From: Kordiimonas laminariae
Lineage (GTDB): Bacteria > Pseudomonadota > Alphaproteobacteria > Sphingomonadales > Kordiimonadaceae
Direction: 5' to 3'
Length of the DNA: 64,000 nt
NCBI RefSeq assembly: GCF_023008165.1
Contig: NZ_JAKQZA010000002.1
Location: 248,001-312,000, forward strand
A program made the position numbers and the translations under genes. Below are positions 26,618-35,736 of this stretch, in pieces (within the stretch, counting starts at the first letter, position 1; each line of letters begins with the position of its first letter). The notes under the pieces were generated by a model. It was not told the DNA's origin. It made no database searches and saw only the letters and a list, made by a program, of their open reading frames with translations.

Positions 26618-29600
26618 GCTGCATCTCCTTTGATTTTAAGTTGCTGTGCTAAACTTCTCAGCAGCGTATCCTTGTCGAATTTCGCTACATAATCATCAAA
26701 ACCGGCTTCATAGCCCCTGTTGATATCTTTCTCTTTCGCAAGAGACGACAAAGCAACGATTGGAGTATTCGCCCAGCGATCATCAGCCTTAGCTGCCGCA
26801 ACGAATTCATATCCATTCATATCCGGCATTTCGATATCAGAGATAATCAAATCAAACATCTGACCATCTTCCATCATTTGAAGTGCACCAGCAGCGCTCG
26901 AAACAGTAGCAACACTATAACCCGCTACTGTAAGAACAGGTTTCACCATATTACGGAAGAAATCACTATCATCGACAAGAAGCAGTTGCAGGCCACGATT
27001 ATCCAAACCTTCTTCAACCATCTCGCCAGAACGCATCCAGTCCGAGAATGCTAAGTTCAAATAATAAGATACATCAATAACTTCAGAAGCTTTTCCTGCA
27101 ATTACTGCAGAACCAACAACACCAGCCTGATTAGAAGCCAGTTTTACATCAAGCTTCTCTTCTACAATATCTTTAATCTCATCAACCGCGAGGCCCATTG
27201 TGTATTCACGGTCAGTGAACACAAGAACTGGCTGTCTGCCTTCTTCAAGCAACTCCATATCTGGATTTGCTTTAATAAGAGGCATAAGGTTGCCGCGATA
27301 CTGAACCATATGGCGACCGTCTGAAATCTCAACATCAGCAGTATCGATTTCCTCTAGTCGAGCAATAAGAGCTAACGGCACAGCTTTAGGGTTACCGCCA
27401 CCAGCAGTGAACACAAGCATGCTCTCTGTTTCGTCGTATTTAGCTCGTTGTACGGCTTCTTGCTCACCATCAGCATCTTGCTGCTGATCTTGAACACCAT
27501 TATTCGCAAGAGATGCAACACCGTTCGGATCAAGGATCATAATCACACTACCATCACCGAGAATGGTATTTCCTGAGTAAATATCCAAATCCTTCAGGAT
27601 AGGCGCAACAGGTTTCACAACAATCTCTTCGGTATCAAACACCTGATCCACAACGATACCAAAAGTGAATGGGCCCACCTGTGTTACAACAATGAAATCA
27701 TCAGCTTCTTCACGTGCATCAATTTCTTCCCGTGTCATAAAGCCAAGAACTTCATTCAGATACACAAGCGGCAACAAACGGTTTCTCAAACGAAGAACAG
27801 GTGCGTTGTTAATGGTCTCGATCTTATGTTCTGAATTATTGCTTGAATTCGCCGAAGCACGCACAAGCTCAAGTACACTGATTTGAGGAATTGCATAACG
27901 CTCTTCCTGCGCCTTAACGATAAGGCCAGCAACAATTGCTAGGGTCAGTGGGATTTTGATATCAAACGTTGTACCTTTACCCTCAACCGAGGTCATATCG
28001 ATGGTACCACCGATTTTCTCAATATTAGAGCGTACCACATCCATCCCTACACCACGGCCGGAAACACTTGTTACCTGCTCCGCTGTAGAGAAACCTGGGT
28101 GGAAAATGAATTTCTGGATCTGATTATCTGACATTTCAGCAAGTTCTGCTTCCGTCGCCAGACCTTTTTCCAGAATTTTCTTCGCAAGCTTAGCAACCGG
28201 AATACCTGCACCATCATCTTTAATTTCAATGATGATGTGACCGCCTTCATGGAACGCGTTCAAGGTAATCGTACCTTGCTCAGGCTTACCATTTGCCATC
28301 CGTACTGCAGGTGTCTCAATACCGTGATCGGCAGAGTTACGAACCATGTGAGTAAGCGGGTCTTTGATAAGTTCTAGAACCTGACGATCCAGTTCTGTAT
28401 CAGCACCGATCATCTCAAGTTCAATTTTCTTATCAAGTTCAACTGTCAGGTCACGTACAATACGCGGCAATTTTGCCCAAGCGTTACCGATTGGCTGCAT
28501 ACGCGTTTTCATCACGTTTTCCTGCAGCTCAGTCGTACACTGGCTGAGGCGCTGAAGCGGTACTGCAAGCTCTGTATTATCCAAATTACGTGTAATCTGC
28601 AGAAGCTGGTTACGGGTCAGAACAAGTTCTGAAACCATATTCATCAAATCTTCAAGCAGTTCCACATTCACACGAATAGACTGCGATACCTTCTTCGTCT
28701 CTTTTGCAGGGCCTGCAGCACCAGCGGCCGGGCCTGTTTTCTGCTCGGTACCTGCTTTATTTGGGGTGGATTTTGCAACTTCCTTCGAAGCATTCACAAC
28801 AGCTTCACGAATAAGCTCAAACGTCATCACCGCTTCATCGGCATCATCACTTGATACCTGACATTCAACGAGAGCTTCTTTGACAAGTTTAAGCATCTTA
28901 TCAAAGTGACCATCACCAAAGCCTGTAACCGTTACCAGTTGACGCCCAATGGTGTCCGCCGCATCAATATCATCCTTAAAGAGAGCCATCATCAGGCCAA
29001 GGAACTTCGATTTACGAAGATCAATCGCGACAGCTTCAAAAAACTTCTTAAGCTGATCATCATTTGCGATACGTGTCGCAACCAAATGCGCGGCCACCGC
29101 CACACTATCTTCACCACCAACACGATCGTAAAGAGAACCACCAGATGAAGCCGGGGCTGCTGCTTCAGGTTCTGGCGCCGTGTCATCCGCCGTATCTTCA
29201 GGGCCCGGTGCATTTGCAAATGCAGCTTCAAGCTCTTCTAGAGATACTTCACCAGGCTTCAGTGCACGCCCAAGTGTTGTATCAACAATCTCGCCATCAA
29301 CGGTGTCCGGTTCATCTTCTACAGGCTCTGCATCTGCACCTTCAGCAATTGCGTCCAGACGGTTGATCAGATCACTATCATCACCATCAGGCTCTTCTTC
29401 CGTTGCCTCAAGGCCAGCTAGAATTTCTTTAATACGGTCCAAACTCTCGAGAATCACCGTTACCGAATGCTCGGAAACTTCAAGTTCACCATCTCGGAAT
29501 TTGCCTAGTACGTTTTCAGATGCATGCGCCACTGATTCAAGCCTTGGTAGCCCAAGGAAGCCACATGTACCTTTAATTGTGTGCACTAGGCGGAAGATAT

Positions 29601-29712
29601 TATCCAATACTTCCTTGTTGTTAGGATCTTGTTCGAGCTTCACGAGCTCAATATCAACAACATCAATGCTTTCCGCTGTTTCGGTTAGGAATTCATTTAA
29701 CAGATCATCCAT
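26614..29712 (-). CDS. cheA: Hybrid chemotaxis kinase CheA with an internal globin-like domain and a C-terminal receiver
   Basis: A 1032-residue kinase. Domains in order: HPt with His44 in RLVHTIKGTCGFLGL; an acidic linker; a segment at about 193-306 that resembles truncated haemoglobins (SLYDRVGGED, DDQLKKFFEAV, GFGDGHFDKML); dimerisation about 340-400; ATPase about 440-590 (HMVRNSADHGIE, DDGAGIP, SGRGVGMDVV); two CheW-like domains, about 590-730 and 760-890; and a receiver about 907-1025 with Asp959. The receiver and second CheW-like domain resemble the CheA-CheY fusions of other alphaproteobacteria. In the globin-like segment the expected proximal His aligns with Gly256 and the distal B10 Tyr with Val211, so haem binding is doubtful. 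The gene heads cheAWYBR behind a CtrA-like box. Confidence 0.95.
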   Translation of the reverse strand: MDDLLNEFLTETAESIDVVDIELVKLEQDPNNKEVLDNIFRLVHTIKGTCGFLGLPRLESVAHASENVLGKFRDGELEVSEHSVTVILESLDRIKEILAGLEATEEEPDGDDSDLINRLDAIAEGADAEPVEDEPDTVDGEIVDTTLGRALKPGEVSLEELEAAFANAPGPEDTADDTAPEPEAAAPASSGGSLYDRVGGEDSVAVAAHLVATRIANDDQLKKFFEAVAIDLRKSKFLGLMMALFKDDIDAADTIGRQLVTVTGFGDGHFDKMLKLVKEALVECQVSSDDADEAVMTFELIREAVVNASKEVAKSTPNKAGTEQKTGPAAGAAGPAKETKKVSQSIRVNVELLEDLMNMVSELVLTRNQLLQITRNLDNTELAVPLQRLSQCTTELQENVMKTRMQPIGNAWAKLPRIVRDLTVELDKKIELEMIGADTELDRQVLELIKDPLTHMVRNSADHGIETPAVRMANGKPEQGTITLNAFHEGGHIIIEIKDDGAGIPVAKLAKKILEKGLATEAELAEMSDNQIQKFIFHPGFSTAEQVTSVSGRGVGMDVVRSNIEKIGGTIDMTSVEGKGTTFDIKIPLTLAIVAGLIVKAQEERYAIPQISVLELVRASANSSNNSEHKIETINNAPVLRLRNRLLPLVYLNEVLGFMTREEIDAREEADDFIVVTQVGPFTFGIVVDQVFDTEEIVVKPVAPILKDLDIYSGNTILGDGSVIMILDPNGVASLANNGVQDQQQDADGEQEAVQRAKYDETESMLVFTAGGGNPKAVPLALIARLEEIDTADVEISDGRHMVQYRGNLMPLIKANPDMELLEEGRQPVLVFTDREYTMGLAVDEIKDIVEEKLDVKLASNQAGVVGSAVIAGKASEVIDVSYYLNLAFSDWMRSGEMVEEGLDNRGLQLLLVDDSDFFRNMVKPVLTVAGYSVATVSSAAGALQMMEDGQMFDLIISDIEMPDMNGYEFVAAAKADDRWANTPIVALSSLAKEKDINRGYEAGFDDYVAKFDKDTLLRSLAQQLKIKGDAA

Positions 29713-29803
29713 CTCGGTCGCCCCTGCATGGAAAAATACTAAAGTCAGGAATTATGAGGCTGGTTACCAAACAATTCACCATTGCCCCAAATTTGACGAA
29801 AAA

Positions 29804-29820
29804 GGTTAAGAACGTGTAAA
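29804..29820 (-). promoter_or_regulatory. CtrA-like box upstream of cheA
   Basis: On the minus strand TTTA-CACGTTC-TTAACC fits TTAA-N7-TTAAC with one mismatch and has the extended TTAACC half-site. It is about 92 bases before the cheA ATG. Confidence 0.45.
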
Positions 29821-29829
29821 ATATTACAC
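29814..29829. promoter_or_regulatory. GTGTAA-N4-TTACAC dyad upstream of cheA
   Basis: A perfect 6-bp inverted repeat that overlaps the first half of the CtrA-like box. No T-run follows on either strand, so it looks more like an operator than a chpT terminator. Confidence 0.35.
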
Positions 29830-29841
29830 ATTATTTCAGAA

Positions 29842-30480
29842 TTAATTATCTGAAATTATTACGGCTTTCACTTCTAACGTCTCACCATCAATATCATTGA
29901 TTGTAATTTGCCCATCACATTCCCCTATTATTGTTGCCGCCAGAAAAGCCGGAGCTGTTCTAGGTTCTACTTCTTCTTCAGAAACTTCCCCTAATAAAGC
30001 TGCCTTAACACCTTCCTGTAGAATGATCCGGTTCCCCACCCCCGTCATCTTCAGCGTGTATTGATTACTATCCTCGGACACTTCAACACGCAAGCTTCCG
30101 CCGCGGATTAATGTTTCAAACGTAGTAAGGCCTAAATTTAACAGCAACTTTACGACGTTTTTCGACAAGCTACGCACAGAAGAATGCCATTCCAATTCGA
30201 CACGGCTACCGCTGAGCAATGCACGCATAGCTTTTTCAGCCTCAGATACATCCAAGTGCTCAGAAAAACCGCCCGCGGCCCCAAAAGCGAGCCTAAAAAA
30301 CTGCAGCTTATTTGCTGTTTGTTGAGTGGATTTGGAAATCAAATCAAGAACAGCATCCCGCATACTTGCATCCTGCTCTTCCTCAAGAATTTCAAGCCCA
30401 TTATTAATTGCCCCCACTGGACTTACCAGATCATGGCAAAGCCGCGAGCATAACAAGGCTGCGAAATCCATTTTAGGCAT
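29842..30480 (-). CDS. chpT: Histidine phosphotransferase ChpT
   Basis: A 212-residue protein with a DHp-like N-terminus carrying the phospho-accepting His16 in LCSRLCHDLVSPVGAINNGLE. A degenerate GHKL-type C-terminal domain follows that lacks ATP-binding G-boxes, as expected for ChpT. It shuttles phosphate from CckA to CtrA and CpdR. A good ribosome site (aggag) precedes the ATG at 30480. Lying just upstream of cheA on the same strand, 129 bases apart, it is the relay partner of ctrA encoded 7 kb away. CckA is not in the window. Confidence 0.94.
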   Translation of the reverse strand: MPKMDFAALLCSRLCHDLVSPVGAINNGLEILEEEQDASMRDAVLDLISKSTQQTANKLQFFRLAFGAAGGFSEHLDVSEAEKAMRALLSGSRVELEWHSSVRSLSKNVVKLLLNLGLTTFETLIRGGSLRVEVSEDSNQYTLKMTGVGNRIILQEGVKAALLGEVSEEEVEPRTAPAFLAATIIGECDGQITINDIDGETLEVKAVIISDN

Positions 30481-30636
30481 AAATTATCTCCTGCAGTCGA
30501 ATAGTATGCATTACTTGTAGCGTTTTAAAAATTGTGCCACTAAATCCACAAATGGCCTTATCTAATAACTCTATAGAAGGATTATTACAGGGCCAAGGGA
30601 ATATGTCACATAAGAAATATTTGAAGGTCATCCTAC

Positions 30637-31443
30637 ATGGAAATGAACGCCTTAATTGAACCTATTCTAACCACTATTCTTCAAGCTGGCGATGTGGTGA
30701 TGGATGTATATCACTCGGACTTCGAGGTTTACGGCAAGGCCGATCAATCTCCCGTTACTGAGGCGGACCGCAAAGGTGAGGAAATAATAACCACGGCTCT
30801 GCAGACGATAGCTCCTGATATCCCTATTGTTGGTGAAGAAGCAAAATCTGAAGGGCAATGCCCTGACATTTCAAACGGCACCTTCTGGTTGGTAGACCCT
30901 TTGGACGGTACAAAAGAGTTCATTAAAAAGGGATCAGATTTTACTGTTAATATCGGATTAATTAAAGACGGCACCCCCATCATGGGCTTTGTATTGGCGC
31001 CTGCTATGAACAAATGTTACTGGGGCCTTGTAGGTGAAGGTGCATGGATCGCAGATGCCTTAGATGGCAAACTTGTTAATAAACAAGCAATTTCGACCCG
31101 CACCGCAGATAAAGACAACCTCGTTATTGTTGCCAGTAAATCCCATAGGTCTCCAGAATTAGAAGCATATCTGGAACATTTCCCCGGTGCAGAAAACGTT
31201 TCTATTGGGTCGAGCTTGAAATTATGCCTCCTGGCGACAGGTGAAGCCGATTTATATCCGCGCCTTGGGCCAACATGCGAATGGGATACGGCAGCGGCTC
31301 ATGCCGTACTATTGGCAGCAGGCGGACACGTTGAAATTTCAGACGGGTCACCCCTTACGTACGCGAAAGACCTCAAAACCTTCCTTAATCCTTGGTTTTT
31401 GTGTCGTGGCGATATTAAATTTCCAGTTCCCAAACTCAAATAA
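30637..31443 (+). CDS. cysQ: 3'(2'),5'-bisphosphate nucleotidase CysQ
   Basis: A 268-residue inositol-monophosphatase-fold enzyme. Metal-binding motifs are GEEAKSEG (about 67-74), WLVDPLDGTKEFIKK (about 86-100) and CEWDTAAAHAVLLAAGG (near 210-226). It hydrolyses PAP, a by-product of sulfate assimilation, and acts at the membrane or in the cytoplasm. Length is typical. Divergent from chpT and apparently its own transcription unit. Confidence 0.93.
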   Translation: MEMNALIEPILTTILQAGDVVMDVYHSDFEVYGKADQSPVTEADRKGEEIITTALQTIAPDIPIVGEEAKSEGQCPDISNGTFWLVDPLDGTKEFIKKGSDFTVNIGLIKDGTPIMGFVLAPAMNKCYWGLVGEGAWIADALDGKLVNKQAISTRTADKDNLVIVASKSHRSPELEAYLEHFPGAENVSIGSSLKLCLLATGEADLYPRLGPTCEWDTAAAHAVLLAAGGHVEISDGSPLTYAKDLKTFLNPWFLCRGDIKFPVPKLK

Positions 31444-31471
31444 CGATAGCTAAAAGAAACAGGAAACTTTG

Positions 31472-31479
31472 TTAACCAT
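31472..31479 (+). promoter_or_regulatory. Single CtrA half-site (TTAACCAT) upstream of a binding-protein gene
   Basis: TTAACCAT is the extended half of the CtrA box and lies 46 bases before the ATG at 31525. No TTAA is present at the right distance upstream, so this is suggestive only. Confidence 0.2.
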
Positions 31480-31524
31480 TCTGTAGAATAATATTTATGA
31501 ATATTTTCACGTTTGGGTTCGAAG

Positions 31525-32223
31525 ATGAGTTTCCTGTTATCATTCGCCGGTGCTGCTCTTTTGCAGGCAACACCTATATCGATGGATGAGCAACTTCATT
31601 TAATTACTGAAGAAAATTATCCCTTCACATATACGGATCAAACAACAGGCAAAGTAACCGGTACTGTGTCTGAAATCATTTTCTCTCTTATGAAGAAGGC
31701 TGATATCCAATACACCCTCGCGGTGATGCCTCATAAACGAGGTAAAAGAGAGGCCTTAAAGAAAAACCACTGCATCTTTGCTTTTAACGAAACCTCAGAA
31801 CGGTTACCGCATTACACTTGGGTTGGCCCAATTCTTATTGGCGGCTGGGCTTTTTACACCAGATCAGAAAATTTGATCACGGCAAAGTCTCTTGACGACC
31901 TTCGACAATATAAAATCGCTGCTACAGATGGTACCGCCAACACATCTACACTAAAGAAGTTAGGCGGTTTCGATATGGTACTTACACCTACAGACGATGT
32001 AGCGCTGAACATGCTTGTTAAGGGACGCGTTGATATTATGTCTGGCGGTGTGATTGATGTAACCAGTACAGTGAGAAAACAGGAACTCCCTGAGCCGAAA
32101 ATGATCTACTACTGGCGTAAAGCTATATTGAGCATGGGCTGCGGAAGAGAAACTGATCCCACAACCATTGAACGGCTGAATACACTCAACTCTCAAAGAA
32201 TAGATTATCAGCCTAGAGACTAG
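31525..32223 (+). CDS. Periplasmic solute-binding protein-like protein, family 3 (copy 1)
   Basis: A 232-residue protein with a short hydrophobic signal segment, then a family 3 solute-binding fold: LHLITEENYPFTYTDQTTGKVTG near the start, LVKGRVDIMSGGVIDV near 170-185 and YYWRKAILSMGCG at about 199-211. Such proteins bind small polar solutes or act as sensor domains. The ATG at 31525 is preferred over a TTG four codons upstream. No ABC permease or ATPase is nearby. It is a tandem paralogue of the next gene (shared TEENxPxxYTD, TDGTA, YxWRK and ACxxGTD-like blocks). Confidence 0.75.
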   Translation: MSFLLSFAGAALLQATPISMDEQLHLITEENYPFTYTDQTTGKVTGTVSEIIFSLMKKADIQYTLAVMPHKRGKREALKKNHCIFAFNETSERLPHYTWVGPILIGGWAFYTRSENLITAKSLDDLRQYKIAATDGTANTSTLKKLGGFDMVLTPTDDVALNMLVKGRVDIMSGGVIDVTSTVRKQELPEPKMIYYWRKAILSMGCGRETDPTTIERLNTLNSQRIDYQPRD

Positions 32224-32289
32224 TTTCCTGTTGACCAAGTACACATCTAACGTCACTCTTTACCAAAGGCTTATTATATAGGGGTGAGT

Positions 32290-33003
32290 ATGTCTTTTGT
32301 TTCCTTAATCTCAGCTGGACTGATGTTATTAACCGACAACACTCATCCTACTCTTCAGTTAGTAACAGAAGAAAATCATCCATATAGTTATACAGATAAA
32401 GAAACCGGCGAGTTAATTGGCGCATCTGTCGAAATGATTCAGCTTCTCATGAAAAATGCAGATGTTAGTTACAGCCTTATGGTTCTTCCAAGAAAACGCG
32501 CCTTAAGACTTGCGGAAGAAAACCCGAATGTTTGCATGTTTTCGGTAAATAAAACACCAGCCCGATTAAACCGCTTTGAATGGGTAGGCCCGCTCGTTGA
32601 AGGTGGCTGGGGGTTCTTTTCAAAACCCGGAAGCACATACAACATTAAGTCGCTTCAAGATTTAAAGAATTATACAGTAACAGGGACAGACGGCACAGCC
32701 AGTATAGAAATGCTCCGTAACAATAGTGATGCTAAGATCATCACCTCAAATTCAGATGAAGGCGCTATTGCCATGCTTTACCACGGCAGAGCCGATTTCC
32801 TATTAACGGGTGTTATCGAAATCAAACCCACCACTAAGTCTCTGGGCTATGAAGAGCCTCAATTAAGCTACCTTTGGCGTAAATCACATCTGGCTCTTGC
32901 GTGTGCCAAAGGAACAGATAAAACAATCATCAAACGGTTAAATGATGAAAACACCAAGATAGCAACAGAGCGCTTCAATATTCTTCAAAAACATCTGCAA
33001 TAA
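32290..33003 (+). CDS. Periplasmic solute-binding protein-like protein, family 3 (copy 2)
   Basis: A 237-residue paralogue of the upstream gene, with the same layout: hydrophobic N-terminus, LQLVTEENHPYSYTDKETGELIG, VGPLVEGGWGFF, TGTDGTASIEMLRN and LSYLWRKSHLALACAKGTD. The two differ enough to suggest separate ligands. The ATG at 32290 is used (agggg ribosome site); a GTG two codons upstream is also possible. Followed by a strong terminator. No transporter partner is present, so a sensory or scavenging role cannot be excluded. Confidence 0.75.
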   Translation: MSFVSLISAGLMLLTDNTHPTLQLVTEENHPYSYTDKETGELIGASVEMIQLLMKNADVSYSLMVLPRKRALRLAEENPNVCMFSVNKTPARLNRFEWVGPLVEGGWGFFSKPGSTYNIKSLQDLKNYTVTGTDGTASIEMLRNNSDAKIITSNSDEGAIAMLYHGRADFLLTGVIEIKPTTKSLGYEEPQLSYLWRKSHLALACAKGTDKTIIKRLNDENTKIATERFNILQKHLQ

Positions 33004-33004
33004 A

Positions 33005-33030
33005 AAACGGCGCACAAGGCGCCGTTTCTT
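33005..33030. terminator. Bidirectional terminator between the binding-protein genes and tolB
   Basis: AAACGGCGC and GCGCCGTTT form a 9-bp stem with loop ACAAG. T-rich sequence follows on the plus strand and a run of T on the minus strand, so it serves both convergent units. Confidence 0.85.
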
Positions 33031-34398
33031 TTATCTACCACGCTGTGTTACTGGCAGTGGCGGAGACCAAGCAGGATCACTGGAATCGTAAGGTGTGTTT
33101 ACCCTGCGCTCATTATGCCCGGTAAGGTCTACTGACCACAAGCTCGGCTTACCGCCTTCTGGAGTACCGTCAAACGGTGTTGTACGGAAGAACATCAACA
33201 CACGGCCATTTGGCGACCAAGTCGGCCCTTCATCCTGGTATGCATCTGTCAACAACCGTTCGGCATTACCGTCCGGGCGCATCACGCCAATACGAAACTT
33301 ACGCTGGCCAATTTTTGTGAACGCGATCAAATCACCACGCGGGGACCACACAGGTGTAGAATAACGACCGTTACCGAACGAGATACGGTGAACATTAGAA
33401 CCATCTGCGTCCATTACATAAAGCTGCTGGCTACCGCCACGGTCAGAGTTAAACACGATTTTGCGGCCATCCGGCGAATACGAAGGCGATGTATCAATAC
33501 CAGGGTTATCTGTAAGACGCGTTACTTTGCGAGTACGTAAATCCATCACATAAATGTCTGAATTACCGTTCCGCGCAAGGGTCATAATCACCTTATTGCC
33601 ATCCGGTGAAAAGCGAGGAGCAAATGTCATTCCAGGGAAATCACCCAGCACTTCAAAACGGTTCGATAGAATATTAAACAGATAAACCCGTGGGTTATCA
33701 TTATAGTAACTCAGGAACGTAATTTCCTGGCGGTTCGGGCTGAAACGCGGTGTAAGAACCAGATAACTACCATCAGTAAGAAGCTGTTGGTTTGCACCAT
33801 CTTGGTCCATGATAGCCAAACGCTTTTTACGCTCAGTAGCACCACCCTGTTCCGCGATATAAACAATGCGCGTATCAAAATAACCATCTTCACCAGTAAG
33901 GCGCGTATATATACGGTCAGAAATCACATGTGCAATCCGGCGCCAATTAGAGACAGGTGTATTATAACCAACACCCTCCATTTGAAGCTCGGCTACAACA
34001 TCCCAAAGACGGAATTCGACACGAAGATTACCATTTGGAAGAATTTCGATACGCCCAGTTACCAAACCTTGAACTGCAAGCGGGCGCCAAGATGCAAAAC
34101 TGGGAAGCTCTCGCGCCGCAGTAATTCTTTCAATGAAAGCACTTTCAGGTACAGCCCTGAATAGGCCAGTAGATACAAGATTGTTCGTAATAACCTCGCT
34201 AATACTTGCACCAATTTCTGATAAACGACCAGCTGGCGTTTCAACATCAGTTACCGGAGCGAAGTCGGGTACTGCAATCGGCACAGGATCGCGAGTGGCG
34301 CCGGTTACATCAACTTGCAACTGGGCATGTGCCGCGACAGTACCGAGCACGGCAATCACGAATAAACCGATAATCTTACGAACGGCAGCAAGTGACAT
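33031..34398 (-). CDS. tolB: Tol-Pal system beta-propeller protein TolB
   Basis: A 455-residue periplasmic protein with a signal peptide ending near AAHAQ (about residue 25), an N-terminal alpha/beta domain and a six-bladed propeller. Repeats such as [25 protein letters not shown] and [25 protein letters not shown] are plain. TolB couples TolA to Pal during outer-membrane constriction. It is the last gene of the ybgC-tolQRAB run; the usual pal gene does not follow, because a terminator and convergent genes lie immediately downstream. Confidence 0.96.
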   Translation of the reverse strand: MSLAAVRKIIGLFVIAVLGTVAAHAQLQVDVTGATRDPVPIAVPDFAPVTDVETPAGRLSEIGASISEVITNNLVSTGLFRAVPESAFIERITAARELPSFASWRPLAVQGLVTGRIEILPNGNLRVEFRLWDVVAELQMEGVGYNTPVSNWRRIAHVISDRIYTRLTGEDGYFDTRIVYIAEQGGATERKKRLAIMDQDGANQQLLTDGSYLVLTPRFSPNRQEITFLSYYNDNPRVYLFNILSNRFEVLGDFPGMTFAPRFSPDGNKVIMTLARNGNSDIYVMDLRTRKVTRLTDNPGIDTSPSYSPDGRKIVFNSDRGGSQQLYVMDADGSNVHRISFGNGRYSTPVWSPRGDLIAFTKIGQRKFRIGVMRPDGNAERLLTDAYQDEGPTWSPNGRVLMFFRTTPFDGTPEGGKPSLWSVDLTGHNERRVNTPYDSSDPAWSPPLPVTQRGR

Positions 34399-34406
34399 GA
34401 TACTTG

Positions 34407-35282
34407 TTATCCCCCGGCGAACTCAGCGCCATCAAAATTAAAATCAATTGTGTTTTCGCCCAAATCGAACAGTGACTTGGCAACATCCGAATATGGTGCA
34501 CAGTTAAGCACAGCACGACGTGCGCTTTCAACAAACACTCGGTAAAAACCTTGGTTCATATCGCCCGATTGAACAATCTCGGGTTGACGACGCAGACTTC
34601 CATCTTCGCGAAGTGAAATCCGAACTTTTACTTGGAACGTTTCGGCATTTTTAGCACCTGTCGGGAAATTCCAACAACCTGCAAGCTTTTGGCTAAGCGC
34701 ATCACGAATAGAAGCGGTCGCCAAACGCCCTGCAAGCCCCACAAGAGCGCTAGGCTTTTTCTTCGGCTCGTCCGCTTTCTTTTTTTCTTCCTTCGGCTTA
34801 TCAGCTTTTTTCGTTACTTCATTCTGTTCCTTGGCAGCTTTATCAAGAAGTGCGCGCTGAATCTTAGAAACCTTAAGCCTTGAAGGTGGTTTAGGCTTAG
34901 ACCGAGGACGAATAGCACTAGCAAGCTTTCTTGCCTCAGAAAGCTGTGGCTTTGGTTTTGGCTTGGGTTTTGGAGCAACTTTAGGGGGCAGCTTTTCTGG
35001 CAGTGGAACAGCATCTGCCGCCTCAGCTTCTTGCACTGCGGACGCCGCAAACTTGCTACGTTCCTGCTCTTGTTCTTGTTCCTGCTGCTTTTCCTGTTCA
35101 GGGATCACCTGCTGTGTTTTGGCAGCAATTTTCACAAATTCGATTGCAACAGGCGGGGGGGGCGCAGGTGTAGGCCGGGTAAGATACGGCAAACCCACAA
35201 AGGCAAAAGCCACAACACCTACATGCAGCAGAACCGAGATAACCCAGCCAAAAGCCAATCCTGTTGAAGTGTTTGATTTCAC
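34407..35282 (-). CDS. tolA: Cell-envelope integrity protein TolA
   Basis: A 291-residue protein with one N-terminal membrane helix (about 12-32), a Pro-rich start, a long Lys/Glu/Pro/Gln-rich helical region (about 55-195) and a C-terminal TonB/TolA-like domain. The C-terminal domain contains [30 protein letters not shown]. TolA spans the periplasm, driven by TolQR. Sequence conservation is low in this family, but domain layout and position between tolR and tolB are decisive. Confidence 0.93.
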   Translation of the reverse strand: MKSNTSTGLAFGWVISVLLHVGVVAFAFVGLPYLTRPTPAPPPPVAIEFVKIAAKTQQVIPEQEKQQEQEQEQERSKFAASAVQEAEAADAVPLPEKLPPKVAPKPKPKPKPQLSEARKLASAIRPRSKPKPPSRLKVSKIQRALLDKAAKEQNEVTKKADKPKEEKKKADEPKKKPSALVGLAGRLATASIRDALSQKLAGCWNFPTGAKNAETFQVKVRISLREDGSLRRQPEIVQSGDMNQGFYRVFVESARRAVLNCAPYSDVAKSLFDLGENTIDFNFDGAEFAGG

Positions 35283-35300
35283 GCTTTCTGCCTCGAAACC

Positions 35301-35735
35301 CTAGTTCTGTTCTGCCACCAATGCCACTCGGGTAAACCCACCAGCATTAATAGCACCAATAACCTGCATTACCTGCCCATAATCAAGCTTGGTATCACCA
35401 CGCACATAAATGCGCGTTTCCTTATTATTACCAGCAATCGCAGTAAGGCGAGGAACCAGCTCATTCAGGCCGATTTCAGTCTCAACAAGAAATATGGCAC
35501 CTTCATGATTGATGGTAATTTCAAGAGGTTTATTATCTTGCGGCAATGGCTTGGCTTGTGCCTTCGGTAGATCAACTTGAACACCTGCTGTAAGGAGCGG
35601 TGCCGCCACCATGAAAACAATCAGCAGAACAAGCATAACATCCACAAACGGGGTTACGTTAATCTCAGCAAGAGGACGGTAACGCCCTCTCCTACCACCA
35701 TTGCGGCCACCACCACCTGTAACAGTCGCGCCCAT
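35301..35735 (-). CDS. tolR: Tol-Pal motor protein TolR
   Basis: A 144-residue ExbD/TolR protein. A cytoplasmic N-terminus rich in Gly/Arg precedes INVTPFVDVMLVLLIVFMVAAPL (about 25-47), where the Asp in the membrane helix is the proton-carrying residue. The periplasmic domain follows with the family's ITINHEGAIFL and YVRGDTKLDYGQVMQVI. It works with TolQ. Two bases separate it from tolQ. Confidence 0.97.
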   Translation of the reverse strand: MGATVTGGGGRNGGRRGRYRPLAEINVTPFVDVMLVLLIVFMVAAPLLTAGVQVDLPKAQAKPLPQDNKPLEITINHEGAIFLVETEIGLNELVPRLTAIAGNNKETRIYVRGDTKLDYGQVMQVIGAINAGGFTRVALVAEQN

Positions 35736-35736
35736 T

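Noticed and set aside
29180-29809. A 209-codon plus-strand open frame over the start of cheA
   Set aside because: Serine-rich antisense shadow of the acidic CheA linker; no ribosome site and no family features.
34800-35100. Repeated Lys/Pro/Glu codons as a possible tandem repeat element
   Set aside because: They encode the normal low-complexity helical region of TolA.
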